A stretch of DNA of 64,000 nucleotides from Nakamurella endophytica. GTDB lineage: Bacteria; Actinomycetota; Actinomycetes; Mycobacteriales; Nakamurellaceae. Numbering within the stretch: position 1 is the first letter of the stretch; every line of letters begins with the position of its first letter. Shown one piece after another: positions 1-8,074 of this stretch. The stretch covers positions 1 to 64,000 of the forward strand of contig NZ_BMNA01000007.1 in the NCBI RefSeq assembly GCF_014646215.1, given 5' to 3'. The position numbers and the translations under genes are program-made. The notes under the pieces were generated by a model, which was given only the letters and a program-made list of their open reading frames with translations, did not search any database and was not told the origin of the DNA.

Positions 1-40
1 CTCCCGAACAAGATCAATCAGATCGTGTCATCACACCCGC

Positions 41-772
41 TCAACCAACCTCTCCGAGCAGTACAACTAGCGCAGCCGCGGCGGCCACGACAATCGCAAT
101 CACCGACAGTATCCGGGCGGCCGAATCGGAGGCCTGGATACCGGTGACCGAGATGATTGCCGCGTCGGTCGCGGTGGGGTCACCAGAAGGTGGAGCGGCG
201 CTCGCCGCGCCGGACTGTGCGCCGGCGGCTCGCAGTACCAGAGTGGGCGTCGGAAACTCGGGTTCCTCGCCCGAGGCGGCTACGTCTTGGTTCCATCGGA
301 CGATGTCTCCGTTGTCGTAGGTCTGAACAGCGGGAAACGCCATCTCGGGAAGATTCGGGAGCGGGCCGACTGTGAGGCTGAAGTCGCCGTAGCTGCCCGG
401 CGGGAGGGCGTTGCCGTCCCGGGCGGTGAAGGTCACGGAGGTGACCGCTTCGGTGATCGTGAAGTTGCCTTGAGTCACGGGTTGCGTCAGTTTGGTCTTG
501 TCGGCGCGGGCGGTCCAGCCGGCGGTCTGCTCGAAGCGCACCTGCGCCAGGGGCGTGGCGGCCGGGATCTGGATCTGCACCATCACAGTCGATGCCGTCG
601 CCGACTCGTTGGGTACACGGAACGTCAGCGTCGCGGTGTCTCCCGGTGCAGCCACACCGGGGTCGATGTCCAGGTGGGCCCACGCAGGTGATGCCGAGCC
701 GACCAGGACAGCGACGACCGTTGCGGCAGCCGCGAATCCCCGGACCAGGTGGCGTCGAGCCTTAGAGAACAC
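41..772 (-). CDS. YcnI-like (DUF1775) copper-associated membrane-anchored protein
   Basis: Predicted extracytoplasmic copper-binding protein of the YcnI/DUF1775 family. The start chosen is a GTG at 772, preceded by GGAAGGA; upstream in-frame codons would overlap the copD-ctaG end. A signal peptide of about 30 residues ends ...SPAWA, so the mature protein begins with His (HLDIDPG), the residue that anchors Cu(II) in characterised YcnI. A beta-sandwich core follows, with a conserved Trp (AGWTAR), and one C-terminal membrane helix (ILSVIAIVVAAAAALVVLL). It lies downstream of a CopD-containing gene, the usual partner of YcnI. Copper binding is known for the family; here it is inferred from the His and the context. 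Confidence 0.88.
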   Translation of the reverse strand: MFSKARRHLVRGFAAAATVVAVLVGSASPAWAHLDIDPGVAAPGDTATLTFRVPNESATASTVMVQIQIPAATPLAQVRFEQTAGWTARADKTKLTQPVTQGNFTITEAVTSVTFTARDGNALPPGSYGDFSLTVGPLPNLPEMAFPAVQTYDNGDIVRWNQDVAASGEEPEFPTPTLVLRAAGAQSGAASAAPPSGDPTATDAAIISVTGIQASDSAARILSVIAIVVAAAAALVVLLGEVG

Positions 773-796
773 TGCTGTCCTTCCAGATGGTGCGAG

Positions 797-838
797 GCGC
801 CACGCCGCGCCGAAGGGGGAAGCGGCGCGGCGTGGCGC
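797..838. terminator. Perfect 16-bp inverted repeat between copD-ctaG and ycnI
   Basis: Arms 797-812 and 823-838 are exact reverse complements around a 10-base purine loop. It lies between the copD-ctaG stop and the ycnI ribosome site. There is no clear U-tract, as is common in actinobacteria. It is probably a terminator or attenuator that lowers ycnI expression relative to copD-ctaG. Confidence 0.65.
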
Positions 839-875
839 GGGCAGGACCGTCGACGATGGGGTCGACCGGTCAAGG

Positions 876-3074
876 TCATATCGTGCTGCTGTGCCCGGCA
901 TCTGCGGGGTTGGGCGCGGCCGGCCTGATGAGCGCGGCGTTGGAGACTTCGGTTGTCGAGCGGTCAGGGATAGCGGCGCCGGCTTGGCCGGTTTCGCGGA
1001 CGTGCCGGTCGTGGAGCCTGGTCAGCATCGCGTTGTAGGCGGTCAATTCGTCGTCACCGTCCCGGTCTGCGCGTCGATCGGCGCGGCGCGCGTCGCGTTC
1101 ATCGGCGCGGAACCACTGCGACACCAGGGCGATGATGACGATAGCGGTGGGGATGTCGGCTAACGCCCAAGCGATCGCCCCGCCCAGCCGCTGATCCGCC
1201 AGCAAGTCCGGCACCCACGGCAGCGAGAACTGGCGGTAGTAATCGGAGGCGATGACTGCATGACTGTTCATCAAGGACAAGCCGAAGACGGCGTGAAAGG
1301 GCAACGTCACCATCAATAGGCCCAGCTTGACCACCGGCGGGAATCGCCGCGCCGCAGGGTCCATACCAATGATCAACCAGTAGTACAGGTAGCCGACCGT
1401 CAGCAGATGCAGGTTCATGACCAGATGGCCCAGATGGGACGAGATCAACAACCCGAACAGTCCGGTGAAATATATGGCATAGAAGGAGCCGACGAAGAGC
1501 ATAACGGCGACCAGGGGATGGCTGACAAAGCGCAGGGCCCGGCTGTGGGTCACCGCCACGATGAGCTCCCGCATCCTGGGCGGCTGCCCTCGCCCTGCCG
1601 GTGGCAATGACCGCAGCGCCAAAGTGACCGGTCCGCCCAGGACCAGCAGGATCGGGGCGAGCATGCCCAGCGTCATGTGGACGATCATGTGCAGCGAGAA
1701 CTGGGTCTGCGCGTACCGGTCCAGTCCGGACGAGGTGGCGATCAACACCATGACGCAGCCCAGCGCCCAGGCAACTGTTCGCTTCACCGGCCACCGCACG
1801 CCCCGCCGTCGCAGGCGGTCAGCTGCCCGCAGGTACAGAAGCGCTGCGGCGATCGCGGCTACGCCCAGCAGCAGGTCCGGCCGCCAGGCCGTGACCAGTC
1901 GCCACACGGTCGGTGGCCCCGGAAGGTCGAAGCCCAGGGCGGCCCGGACCGTGCCGATGCTCTGATCGTCGATTGCTGGAGACGCCGTCCGTGCCAAGGT
2001 GGCGGCAACCGCCACCGTGGCTGCCATCAACACCAGCTCTGCGCCAGCGACGGCCAACAGCGGTCGGGTGCGGCCCTGACGGAGCTGGGCCAGCGCCCAT
2101 CGGCGCTGCCACCAACCAGCAACGCCCAGTGCGAGCAACAGCGCGGACTTGCCGACGACCAGCCGACCGTAGTCGGTCGTCCACAGATCACCGATGGCGC
2201 TGATACGGACCGCCGCGCTCGCCGCACCGGACGCGGCCACCGCGACGAACGCGGCCAGTGCCGTGGCCGAGTACCGCGACACCACGACGGATAGACCGGC
2301 CACCTTCTGCTGTGTCAGCGCAACGACGGCCACCAACCCCCCGACCCACAAACACGCCCCGACCAGGTGATAGATCATCAGGTCGACCGCGATGTCGTGG
2401 TTGTCGCTGTCGCTGGCGTGCCCTGCGAAGGCCTGCGGCGCGACACCAGCGATGGCCACCGCCGCCAGCACCAACACTGTCGATGATCGTCGCGCCAGCC
2501 TGGCACCGACCGCGAGGCCAACGGCCACTACAGCGCTGATCAGGTTGGCCTGCAACGAGCCAAAAATGCTTGCCGCTTGCAGCACGAGGCCACCGCGCGC
2601 TGCGTCGATCACCGAACGGCCCGACAACTCCGACACGGACAGGGGCACGAGCAGCAGGCCCGACACCGCCCAGACCCCCGCGGACTCGGCGCCGGCGCGG
2701 GCAGCGCGCAGCCCTGCCACCGTCAACCGTCCCGACGGATCGGCCGGCAACCAGATCGCTGCCGCTACCAACCACCCAACCGTTGTTGCGGCGCCGACAT
2801 AGAAGACAACGCGCACCGCGGGCAGCAGCAGCCGCGCCGCGCCGCCGGAATCCGCTACCCCCAACACCGTGGCAGGCGATGGCAGCAGCAAGGCCAAGCC
2901 AGCAGTAACGCAGCAGCCCACGACGACCAGCCCAGCGATGCTGGGGACTCCCCACCATCCGTGGCGGCGCTGTTTCGGCTCGGCGGACGCGACACCGACA
3001 GCGCCGTCACCCGAGGCGGCCGACCCTGCGCGGCGCTCAGCCACCGCAAACACCCACACCACCGACCCGCGCAA
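876..3074 (-). CDS. CopD - CtaG fusion membrane protein (copper import / cytochrome oxidase assembly)
   Basis: Polytopic membrane protein of up to 732 residues. The N-terminal half is CopD-like, with a histidine-bearing segment (GHASDSDNHDIAVDL) and the HLVGACLWVGGL motif. The C-terminal half is a CtaG/caa3-type oxidase assembly domain (LHMIVHMTLGMLAPILLVLG, HLGHLVMNLHLLTVGYLYYW, MNSHAVIASDYY). This fusion is widespread in actinobacteria and is thought to pass copper across the membrane to cytochrome c oxidase. The first possible start is TTG at 3074; GTG codons at 3062, 3059, 3053 and 3044 are alternatives, so the start is uncertain. YcnI lies downstream and a SURF1-like gene is divergent nearby, consistent with a copper-to-oxidase set. 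Confidence 0.88.
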   Translation of the reverse strand: MRGSVVWVFAVAERRAGSAASGDGAVGVASAEPKQRRHGWWGVPSIAGLVVVGCCVTAGLALLLPSPATVLGVADSGGAARLLLPAVRVVFYVGAATTVGWLVAAAIWLPADPSGRLTVAGLRAARAGAESAGVWAVSGLLLVPLSVSELSGRSVIDAARGGLVLQAASIFGSLQANLISAVVAVGLAVGARLARRSSTVLVLAAVAIAGVAPQAFAGHASDSDNHDIAVDLMIYHLVGACLWVGGLVAVVALTQQKVAGLSVVVSRYSATALAAFVAVAASGAASAAVRISAIGDLWTTDYGRLVVGKSALLLALGVAGWWQRRWALAQLRQGRTRPLLAVAGAELVLMAATVAVAATLARTASPAIDDQSIGTVRAALGFDLPGPPTVWRLVTAWRPDLLLGVAAIAAALLYLRAADRLRRRGVRWPVKRTVAWALGCVMVLIATSSGLDRYAQTQFSLHMIVHMTLGMLAPILLVLGGPVTLALRSLPPAGRGQPPRMRELIVAVTHSRALRFVSHPLVAVMLFVGSFYAIYFTGLFGLLISSHLGHLVMNLHLLTVGYLYYWLIIGMDPAARRFPPVVKLGLLMVTLPFHAVFGLSLMNSHAVIASDYYRQFSLPWVPDLLADQRLGGAIAWALADIPTAIVIIALVSQWFRADERDARRADRRADRDGDDELTAYNAMLTRLHDRHVRETGQAGAAIPDRSTTEVSNAALIRPAAPNPADAGHSSTI

Positions 3075-3140
3075 ACCCGCCCGGCGAACCGCGCAACCTC
3101 AGAACTTCGTGCACCGGCCTATGACGATCCGCCGCCACAG

Positions 3141-3169
3141 CACCGGCACCGGCACCGGCACCGGCACCG
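3141..3169. repeat. Hexanucleotide tandem repeat (CACCGG) x4.8
   Basis: Four perfect CACCGG units plus a partial fifth in the gap between two leftward genes. The repeat is prone to slippage; no function is visible. Confidence 0.8.
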
Positions 3170-3324
3170 AACTTCTCGCAGCGGCGAGCCAGCGGTCCGC
3201 ACCAACGGACAACCGCACGCAACAGCCATGCAGCAGACACGAGCAGCTTCTTTCAGGGCGCCATCGTCACGCTCAGGTGGAAAGGCACATGACGGTCCGG
3301 CATCAACCGGACCAACGCCCCGTC

Positions 3325-3771
3325 CTAGACCTGGATGACGTGCACCAATGCGAGGCAGCCGGTCCATGGCGCAGGCCACAGCCGCCCCGACAGCTCGCGC
3401 AGATACCCGACACCGTCAGACCGTCGATGGGCAAGGTCCACCGGACCAACAGGCACGCTGAGCGCCCGCGAATCGGCCGAGACAGCCAGACACCGGGACA
3501 GTGCGGACCGGTGCGGATCGCTGCTGCCGTCCCCCGGTGCGGTGCCCTCATCGGAACCGATGATCCAACCACCGGGCGGGGCGGCTGCCTGCTGCACGTC
3601 CACGGTGGGGACCGCCAGGTCCACTACGGCGGCGACCGGCCGGTGGTCTCCCGCCGAGTCGTCCAGAGCCACCCAGTGCACCGACAGCAACACCGCCACA
3701 GCGGCCGCGAACGCAGCGATCAGCGTCCGTGCAGTCCGCCAGGGTCGCGGCGGGTCGGTTGCCTGCAACAT
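3325..3771 (-). CDS. Hypothetical single-pass exported protein
   Basis: 148 residues from an ATG at 3771 with a good ribosome site (GAAGGGG). One N-terminal hydrophobic helix (residues 17-32, LIAAFAAAVAVLLSVH) suggests a signal anchor. The remainder is a soluble extracytoplasmic tail containing two cysteines and no family signature that I recognise. An earlier in-frame ATG at 3834 overlaps the palindrome in the divergent promoter region and is less likely. It is the first gene of the leftward copper cluster and divergent from the surf1-like gene, so a role in copper or oxidase assembly is possible but unproven. Confidence 0.55.
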   Translation of the reverse strand: MLQATDPPRPWRTARTLIAAFAAAVAVLLSVHWVALDDSAGDHRPVAAVVDLAVPTVDVQQAAAPPGGWIIGSDEGTAPGDGSSDPHRSALSRCLAVSADSRALSVPVGPVDLAHRRSDGVGYLRELSGRLWPAPWTGCLALVHVIQV

Positions 3772-3815
3772 CGCGCACCCCTTCGCGTCCTCGGTCGCTG
3801 GTGTCCTAGCATCGT

Positions 3816-3827
3816 ACAGTGGACTGT
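3816..3827. promoter_or_regulatory. Short palindrome in the divergent promoter region
   Basis: ACAGT-GG-ACTGT, in the 70-bp gap between the leftward copper genes and surf1. Its position suits a regulator controlling both directions. No regulator can be assigned. Confidence 0.35.
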
Positions 3828-3841
3828 GTATCACCGAGGTC

Positions 3842-4918
3842 GTGGCCGCCCGGCAGTCACCCCGCCGGCCGTCGGGTCAACGTCTGCGACGACCGCTGCG
3901 ATCGGCACCGGACCCCGCCCAAGTGGCTGCCGTGAGACGGCCACCGGCAACACCGGCCAATCCAACGACGAGCTCCACGATCCCCACCAGCCAGAGCAGA
4001 TGGGCATTTCTGCGTCAACGCGGATGGATAGCGGCAGTTGTCGGCGCACTGGCCTTCGCGGCCGCTTGCTGGCTGGTGTTGGCGCCGTGGCAGTTCGGTC
4101 GGCACGCCGAGCGCAGCCAGCGCAACGCCACCATCAACGCAGCCCTGACCGCCCCGCCCGCGCCGGTAGACGAGTACCTGTCCGTCCAGGGACCCCCGGA
4201 CCCGGGCCTCGCGTGGCGGCAGGTGACCGCCACAGGAACGTTCGACTTAGACCAGCAGGTCGTGGTCCGCCTCCGCCAGGACCAGCGCAACCAGCCAGCT
4301 TCCGAGGTACTCGTCCCGTTCCGGCTCCAGGACGGCACAACACTGGTCGTGGATCGCGGCTACATCGGACTCGACGCGGTCGACATACCACCGGCGCCCG
4401 GCGGCAGGGTGACGATCACCGGTCGAATCCAGCCCGACCAGCCGGATCCGCTACGTCGCCCCCCGACAAAGATCGGCAGTCAAATGCTGGTCACCGGTAT
4501 CGACAGTCGTCAGCTGCAGCCACGGCAAGCCGGCGATGGCACACTCCGCATCGGATTCGTGCAGCTGGGGCAAGCATCGCCAGGCGCGCTGCGGGAGATC
4601 GGCGTACCACAAACCGACGACGGATCGTACCTGTCCTATGCACTGCAATGGTGCACGTTCGGCGCGATCGCCGTCCTGACTATCGCATACTTCGCCTGGC
4701 GCGAGGCTTTCGACCCTCGAGAAAGCGATAAAAGGGACGCATGCAGCAGCCCCCCTGACCAGCCCAGTTTACGGGAGAGCAGCAACGTGCAGCGCCCAAC
4801 GAGCGTAGGGACTGGCGTCGAAACGGGCCAGCGTGATCAACGCTCGAGTCCCGGCCACATGCGGCGACGATTCGACAGGTCCCAGCTCTATGATCAAGAC
4901 GCGCCTCGCACATCGTGA
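3842..4918 (+). CDS. SURF1-family cytochrome oxidase biogenesis protein
   Basis: About 358 residues from a GTG at 3842 (weakly supported; a later GTG lies near 3930). The N-terminal transmembrane helix (WIAAVVGALAFAAACWLVLA) runs into the SURF1 hallmark WQFGRHAER. The periplasmic domain contains VTATGTFD, VVDRGYI and VTITGRIQP, and a second helix (FGAIAVLTIAYFAW) lies near residue 280. SURF1/Shy1 proteins help build haem a/copper centres of cytochrome c oxidase. An unusual low-complexity, charged C-terminal tail of about 60 residues follows the second helix. It is divergent from the CopD-CtaG/YcnI cluster, which suggests a shared copper-oxidase supply role. Confidence 0.85.
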   Translation: MAARQSPRRPSGQRLRRPLRSAPDPAQVAAVRRPPATPANPTTSSTIPTSQSRWAFLRQRGWIAAVVGALAFAAACWLVLAPWQFGRHAERSQRNATINAALTAPPAPVDEYLSVQGPPDPGLAWRQVTATGTFDLDQQVVVRLRQDQRNQPASEVLVPFRLQDGTTLVVDRGYIGLDAVDIPPAPGGRVTITGRIQPDQPDPLRRPPTKIGSQMLVTGIDSRQLQPRQAGDGTLRIGFVQLGQASPGALREIGVPQTDDGSYLSYALQWCTFGAIAVLTIAYFAWREAFDPRESDKRDACSSPPDQPSLRESSNVQRPTSVGTGVETGQRDQRSSPGHMRRRFDRSQLYDQDAPRTS

Positions 4919-4987
4919 ATGCATGCGCTCAGGCAGGCGCAACGGTCGCTCGGCAGTGTCGGCCCGCAATCCGAAGGGAGGAAAGAC

Positions 4988-5329
4988 GTGAGTGACGCCT
5001 CAAACCCAAAACCCCGGCCCAACCGCAAGCGCGAGCCAATCATGCGGCGGCGGGGACAGTTGATGCGGAAGCAACCGCCCGACGAGCCCCTCAGTCGACT
5101 GACCGCACCCCACCGTCCATGCCCGGTCAACGATTTCCCACAGCGACTGGGCGACACTGCTCATACAGAGTCGATCGATCGGGATGGCATATCGCACGTG
5201 CAGGAGTGGACAGTCGTCGGCGCTGTAGCACTGGTCATTGCGTTCGCAGTTCTGGTCGCAGTCAATGGTTTAGCAACTGCCCCCGCGCCGAGCCGTAACG
5301 TCAGCACCATGATGCACGGCCATCGCTAG
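4988..5329 (+). CDS. Hypothetical small single-pass membrane protein
   Basis: 113 residues from a GTG at 4988, preceded by a strong ribosome site (GGGAGGAAAGAC). A basic, proline-rich N-terminal 45 residues leads to one transmembrane helix near residues 76-92 (WTVVGAVALVIAFAVLVAV), with a short tail ending MMHGHR. The Met/His tail could bind copper, but that is speculation from composition and context. It follows the surf1-like gene by 69 bp in the same direction and is probably co-transcribed. I recognise no family. Confidence 0.6.
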   Translation: MSDASNPKPRPNRKREPIMRRRGQLMRKQPPDEPLSRLTAPHRPCPVNDFPQRLGDTAHTESIDRDGISHVQEWTVVGAVALVIAFAVLVAVNGLATAPAPSRNVSTMMHGHR

Positions 5330-5498
5330 CTTGCCGGTGATCAGGGGTCAGCGACCTGCCGACCCGCTCGCGTCCTCGGGTAGCGCAGTCGTCGGGGCTG
5401 CACTCGCGAAGACTTACCGAGCCGGCCCAGCCTGTACCCAGCCACGCACCCGACCGGTCGAGGGCACGCACGGATGCATGCGAGGGAGAACTCAGCTG

Positions 5499-5903
5499 AT
5501 GTCCGATCTCGTGGCGTTTGTGAATGCGCGTATCGCTGAGGTCGAGCAGGACGCTGAGGACTTCCTCGGCCGCGGGCGCAGCCAAGCTTCCACAGGAGCC
5601 CGGATGGTCGCTGCCGTGCTGACGGGCTTCCAGATCCCCGACTGGTGCGCCGCCATGCGGACCATCACCGCCCGGTACAGCACAGCGCTCGCCGCGTACG
5701 ACTGGCACCACGGCCACAACGACGACGGGCCCGAGGACCCGGGGATCGACGCCAACGAGGCCGACATCTTGGAACGCCATCTGCGATGGATCGTCCGAGC
5801 AATCGCCGGCATTTGGGCAGACCACCCCGACTACAACCACCAGTGGACGAACCCCACGGACCCACCACCCGACACTCCGACAACCGACGCACCGCCCAAC
5901 TAG
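5499..5903 (+). CDS. DUF6221 family protein
   Basis: 134 residues from an ATG at 5499 with the ribosome site GAGGGAGAA. The opening MSDLVAFVNARIAEVEQDAE, the central RIAEVEQ...WHHG stretch and a late ILERHLRWIVRAIAGIWADH match the actinobacterial DUF6221 family, which is typical of plasmids, integrative elements and phage-like regions. No enzymatic motif is visible and the function is unknown. The tail is acidic and proline/threonine-rich. It stands alone between the surf1 cluster and the cmtR operon. Confidence 0.7.
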   Translation: MSDLVAFVNARIAEVEQDAEDFLGRGRSQASTGARMVAAVLTGFQIPDWCAAMRTITARYSTALAAYDWHHGHNDDGPEDPGIDANEADILERHLRWIVRAIAGIWADHPDYNHQWTNPTDPPPDTPTTDAPPN

Positions 5904-6438
5904 ACGAGGACACCCGCGGCCGCCGCCCGCAATCCCCACACGCTCCGGTTGTCTTGCCAGCAATGGGGCTTCGAGTCCGGCGATACCGGCGAATTTGCCC
6001 GAAGGTCATCAGTTGGCGTGCGCGGACGCCCAACAAGGAGGCCGTCAACCCACTGCAGCACCGCCGGCCTCGTGCGGGCAATGTCGGGCGTTGGCGAGCG
6101 CGGGGCTGACCTTGTTCAGGCGTGCAGCCGCAGATGGCGCCTGCCGGGAGCAAGACGATCGCCTCGAGTTCTTCGCCTAGTCATCTGATCCAACTGCAGG
6201 GTGGACACCGCCTCGACCTGCACACGGATGGGCCCCGAAGCGGGCCTGGATGGAGTTTCGCTCAGCACGGTCGGCGGACGCGGCGACACAGCGAAGACTT
6301 GCTGGTAGATCCGAGTTGATTCGACCGCCGGCCGGGAGGACAGAGCTGTACCTGCCCACTACGACTTGTGACGGCGTCAGCCCATACTTCGGTCGGGCCC
6401 AGGTATCTGCGCTCGGGACTGACCGCTATCATCGGCGC
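5904..6438. other. Intergenic region upstream of cmtR
   Basis: No convincing gene. It presumably contains the cmtR operon promoter. Just before cmtR the sequence becomes AT-richer (GACCGCTATCATCGGC), which may include the -10 and operator. Confidence 0.4.
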
Positions 6439-6828
6439 ATGGCTATACGTTCGGTGGAGCCGCGAGCGGCCCTCTCTCCCGCGGCGGTGTTGTTCCGCGG
6501 CCTCGGCGATGTCTCCCGCCTCGCCATCCTGCGTCGGCTGGTCGATGCCGAACGCCGGGTCACTGACCTCGTGGCCGACCTCGGACTGTCGCAAGGGACT
6601 GTGTCGGGGCACCTGGCGTGCCTACGCGACTGCGGCCTGGTGACGGCGCGTCCGCAAGGCCGGCAGATGTTCTACGCCTTGGCGCACCCGCAACTGCTGG
6701 AGTTGTTCACCGCCACCGAAGAGCTGCTTTTGCGCATCGGATCGACAGTTGCGTTGTGCCCGACCTACGGCAACCCCGATACAGGTTGCGACGACCCCAG
6801 CTGTGTCAAGAGTGAGGAGACGGCGTGA
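6439..6828 (+). CDS. cmtR: CmtR-like ArsR-family Cd(II)/Pb(II) sensor repressor
   Basis: 129-residue winged-helix repressor (start ATG 6439). The recognition-helix segment GTVSGHLACLRDCGLV contains Cys-x3-Cys, the pair used with a C-terminal Cys to bind Cd/Pb in mycobacterial CmtR. C-terminal cysteines near residues 109, 118 and 123 (LCPTYGNPDTGCDDPSC) can supply the third ligand. CmtR-type proteins leave DNA on binding Cd or Pb, so it most likely represses this operon. Its stop overlaps the GTG of the next gene (GTGA), indicating translational coupling. Metal specificity is inferred from the cysteine pattern. Confidence 0.85.
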   Translation: MAIRSVEPRAALSPAAVLFRGLGDVSRLAILRRLVDAERRVTDLVADLGLSQGTVSGHLACLRDCGLVTARPQGRQMFYALAHPQLLELFTATEELLLRIGSTVALCPTYGNPDTGCDDPSCVKSEETA

Positions 6829-7472
6829 CCGAATCCGTCGCCGGCGCACGGTTGGCGCGCCCGGCCCGGATCGCGATTGGGCTGCTTTGGGCCACGATCG
6901 CCTATAACGTCCTTGAGGGCGTGGTGGCGGTCTGGGCCGGTCTCGCGGCGGGCCTGGTATCGCTGACCGGTTTCGGCGTCGACTCCGGCATCGAGGTCGC
7001 GGCCGCCGGGATCGTGCTGCTGAGGCTGCGCGCGGAGGTCCGTCACGGCAAGGTCGATGAGACCAAGGAGCGCCGTGCGCTCCGGGCGGTCGCGGTCACA
7101 TTCTTCCTGCTGGCAGCCTATGTCACCGTCGAGGGCGTCCGGGACCTGATCAACGGCGTGGAGCCGGGAACCAGCGTCGTCGGGATTGTGCTCACCGCGC
7201 TGTCGGTACTCATCATGCCAATGTTGGCCCGCTACAAGCGGATCAACGGAGAGCGGTTGGGGAATCGGCTCGTGCTTGCAGACGCGGCGGAGACGAAGCT
7301 GTGTTCTTGGCTGTCGGTGTCTACTCTCACCGGCTTGGTGTTGTTCGCGGTTGCCGGGTGGACGTGGGTCGACTCGGTCGCCGGTTTCATCATCGCCTAC
7401 TTCGCTGTTCGGGAAGGTCGAGAGGCCTGGGAAGGCGAGTTGGTGTGCGACGACGGCTGCGATGACGACTAA
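6825..7472 (+). CDS. Cation-efflux (CDF-like) transporter
   Basis: 215-residue membrane protein with about five to six helices. The first helices carry the cation-efflux signature: NVLEGVVAVWAGLAAG, then GFGVDSGIEVAAA, where Asp is in the place of the metal-binding acidic residue. A later helix pair, DAAETKLCSWLSVSTL and WVDSVAGFIIAYFAVREG, has a second Asp. The C-terminus is short, ends CDDGCDDD, and lacks the usual cytoplasmic CDF dimer domain. It is coupled to cmtR by a GTGA overlap and overlaps lspA by 11 bases, so one operon is nearly certain. It probably exports Cd, Pb or Zn. Confidence 0.82.
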   Translation: MTESVAGARLARPARIAIGLLWATIAYNVLEGVVAVWAGLAAGLVSLTGFGVDSGIEVAAAGIVLLRLRAEVRHGKVDETKERRALRAVAVTFFLLAAYVTVEGVRDLINGVEPGTSVVGIVLTALSVLIMPMLARYKRINGERLGNRLVLADAAETKLCSWLSVSTLTGLVLFAVAGWTWVDSVAGFIIAYFAVREGREAWEGELVCDDGCDDD

Positions 7473-8019
7473 TCGCCCGGAACCGCCCGCCGAAGACGGA
7501 GACAGCGGCGCCCGTACGGCATTGCCGACGGTTGGCGTTCCGTCGGCGCAGCGGCGCCGGATGAGCTTGATCGTTGCGATCGGGGGTCTAGTGCTGGCCA
7601 CGGACATCGCGACCAAGACTTGGGCGGTGCAGTCGCTGAGCACCGATCCGATCTCACTATTGGGTGGGGCGCTAGTGCTCACCGAGCGGCGCAACCCCGG
7701 TGCCGCATTCGGGCTGGGGACCTCGCTGACGCCGCTGCTCGCCGCTGTCGCTATCGTCGCGGTGATCATGCTGGCAGTGGCGGCCCGTCGACCGCACTCA
7801 CGGCCGGTCGCGGTGGCGTTAGGGCTGGCCCTGGGCGGCGCCGCCGGCAATCTCGCCGACCGGTTGCTGCGCTCGCCAGGTCCGATGCGTGGCCACGTCG
7901 TCGATTGGATCGACATCGGATCGTGGCCAACATTCAACCTGGCTGATTCCGCCCTAATGATTGCGCTCGTCTGTGGCGCTTCGATCGCGCTGCGCACCGC
8001 CCGCAGGTCAACGCCGTGA
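7462..8019 (+). CDS. lspA: Signal peptidase II (lipoprotein signal peptidase)
   Basis: 185-residue aspartyl membrane protease that cleaves lipoprotein signal peptides. The motifs NPGAAFGLG, GNLADRL and FNLADSA are visible; the latter two bear the catalytic Asp pair. Four transmembrane helices are evident. It starts inside the end of the transporter gene. A second lspA in a cmtR/metal transporter operon is reminiscent of pbrC in the Cupriavidus pbr lead-resistance operon. The chromosome should carry its own housekeeping lspA, so this copy is probably specialised for metal resistance. Confidence 0.93.
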   Translation: MTTNRPEPPAEDGDSGARTALPTVGVPSAQRRRMSLIVAIGGLVLATDIATKTWAVQSLSTDPISLLGGALVLTERRNPGAAFGLGTSLTPLLAAVAIVAVIMLAVAARRPHSRPVAVALGLALGGAAGNLADRLLRSPGPMRGHVVDWIDIGSWPTFNLADSALMIALVCGASIALRTARRSTP

Positions 8020-8074
8020 CGGCCGCGGCCGAGCCGGCCCCGACGGCAGCAGGTGGCCCGGCACCCATCATTCA

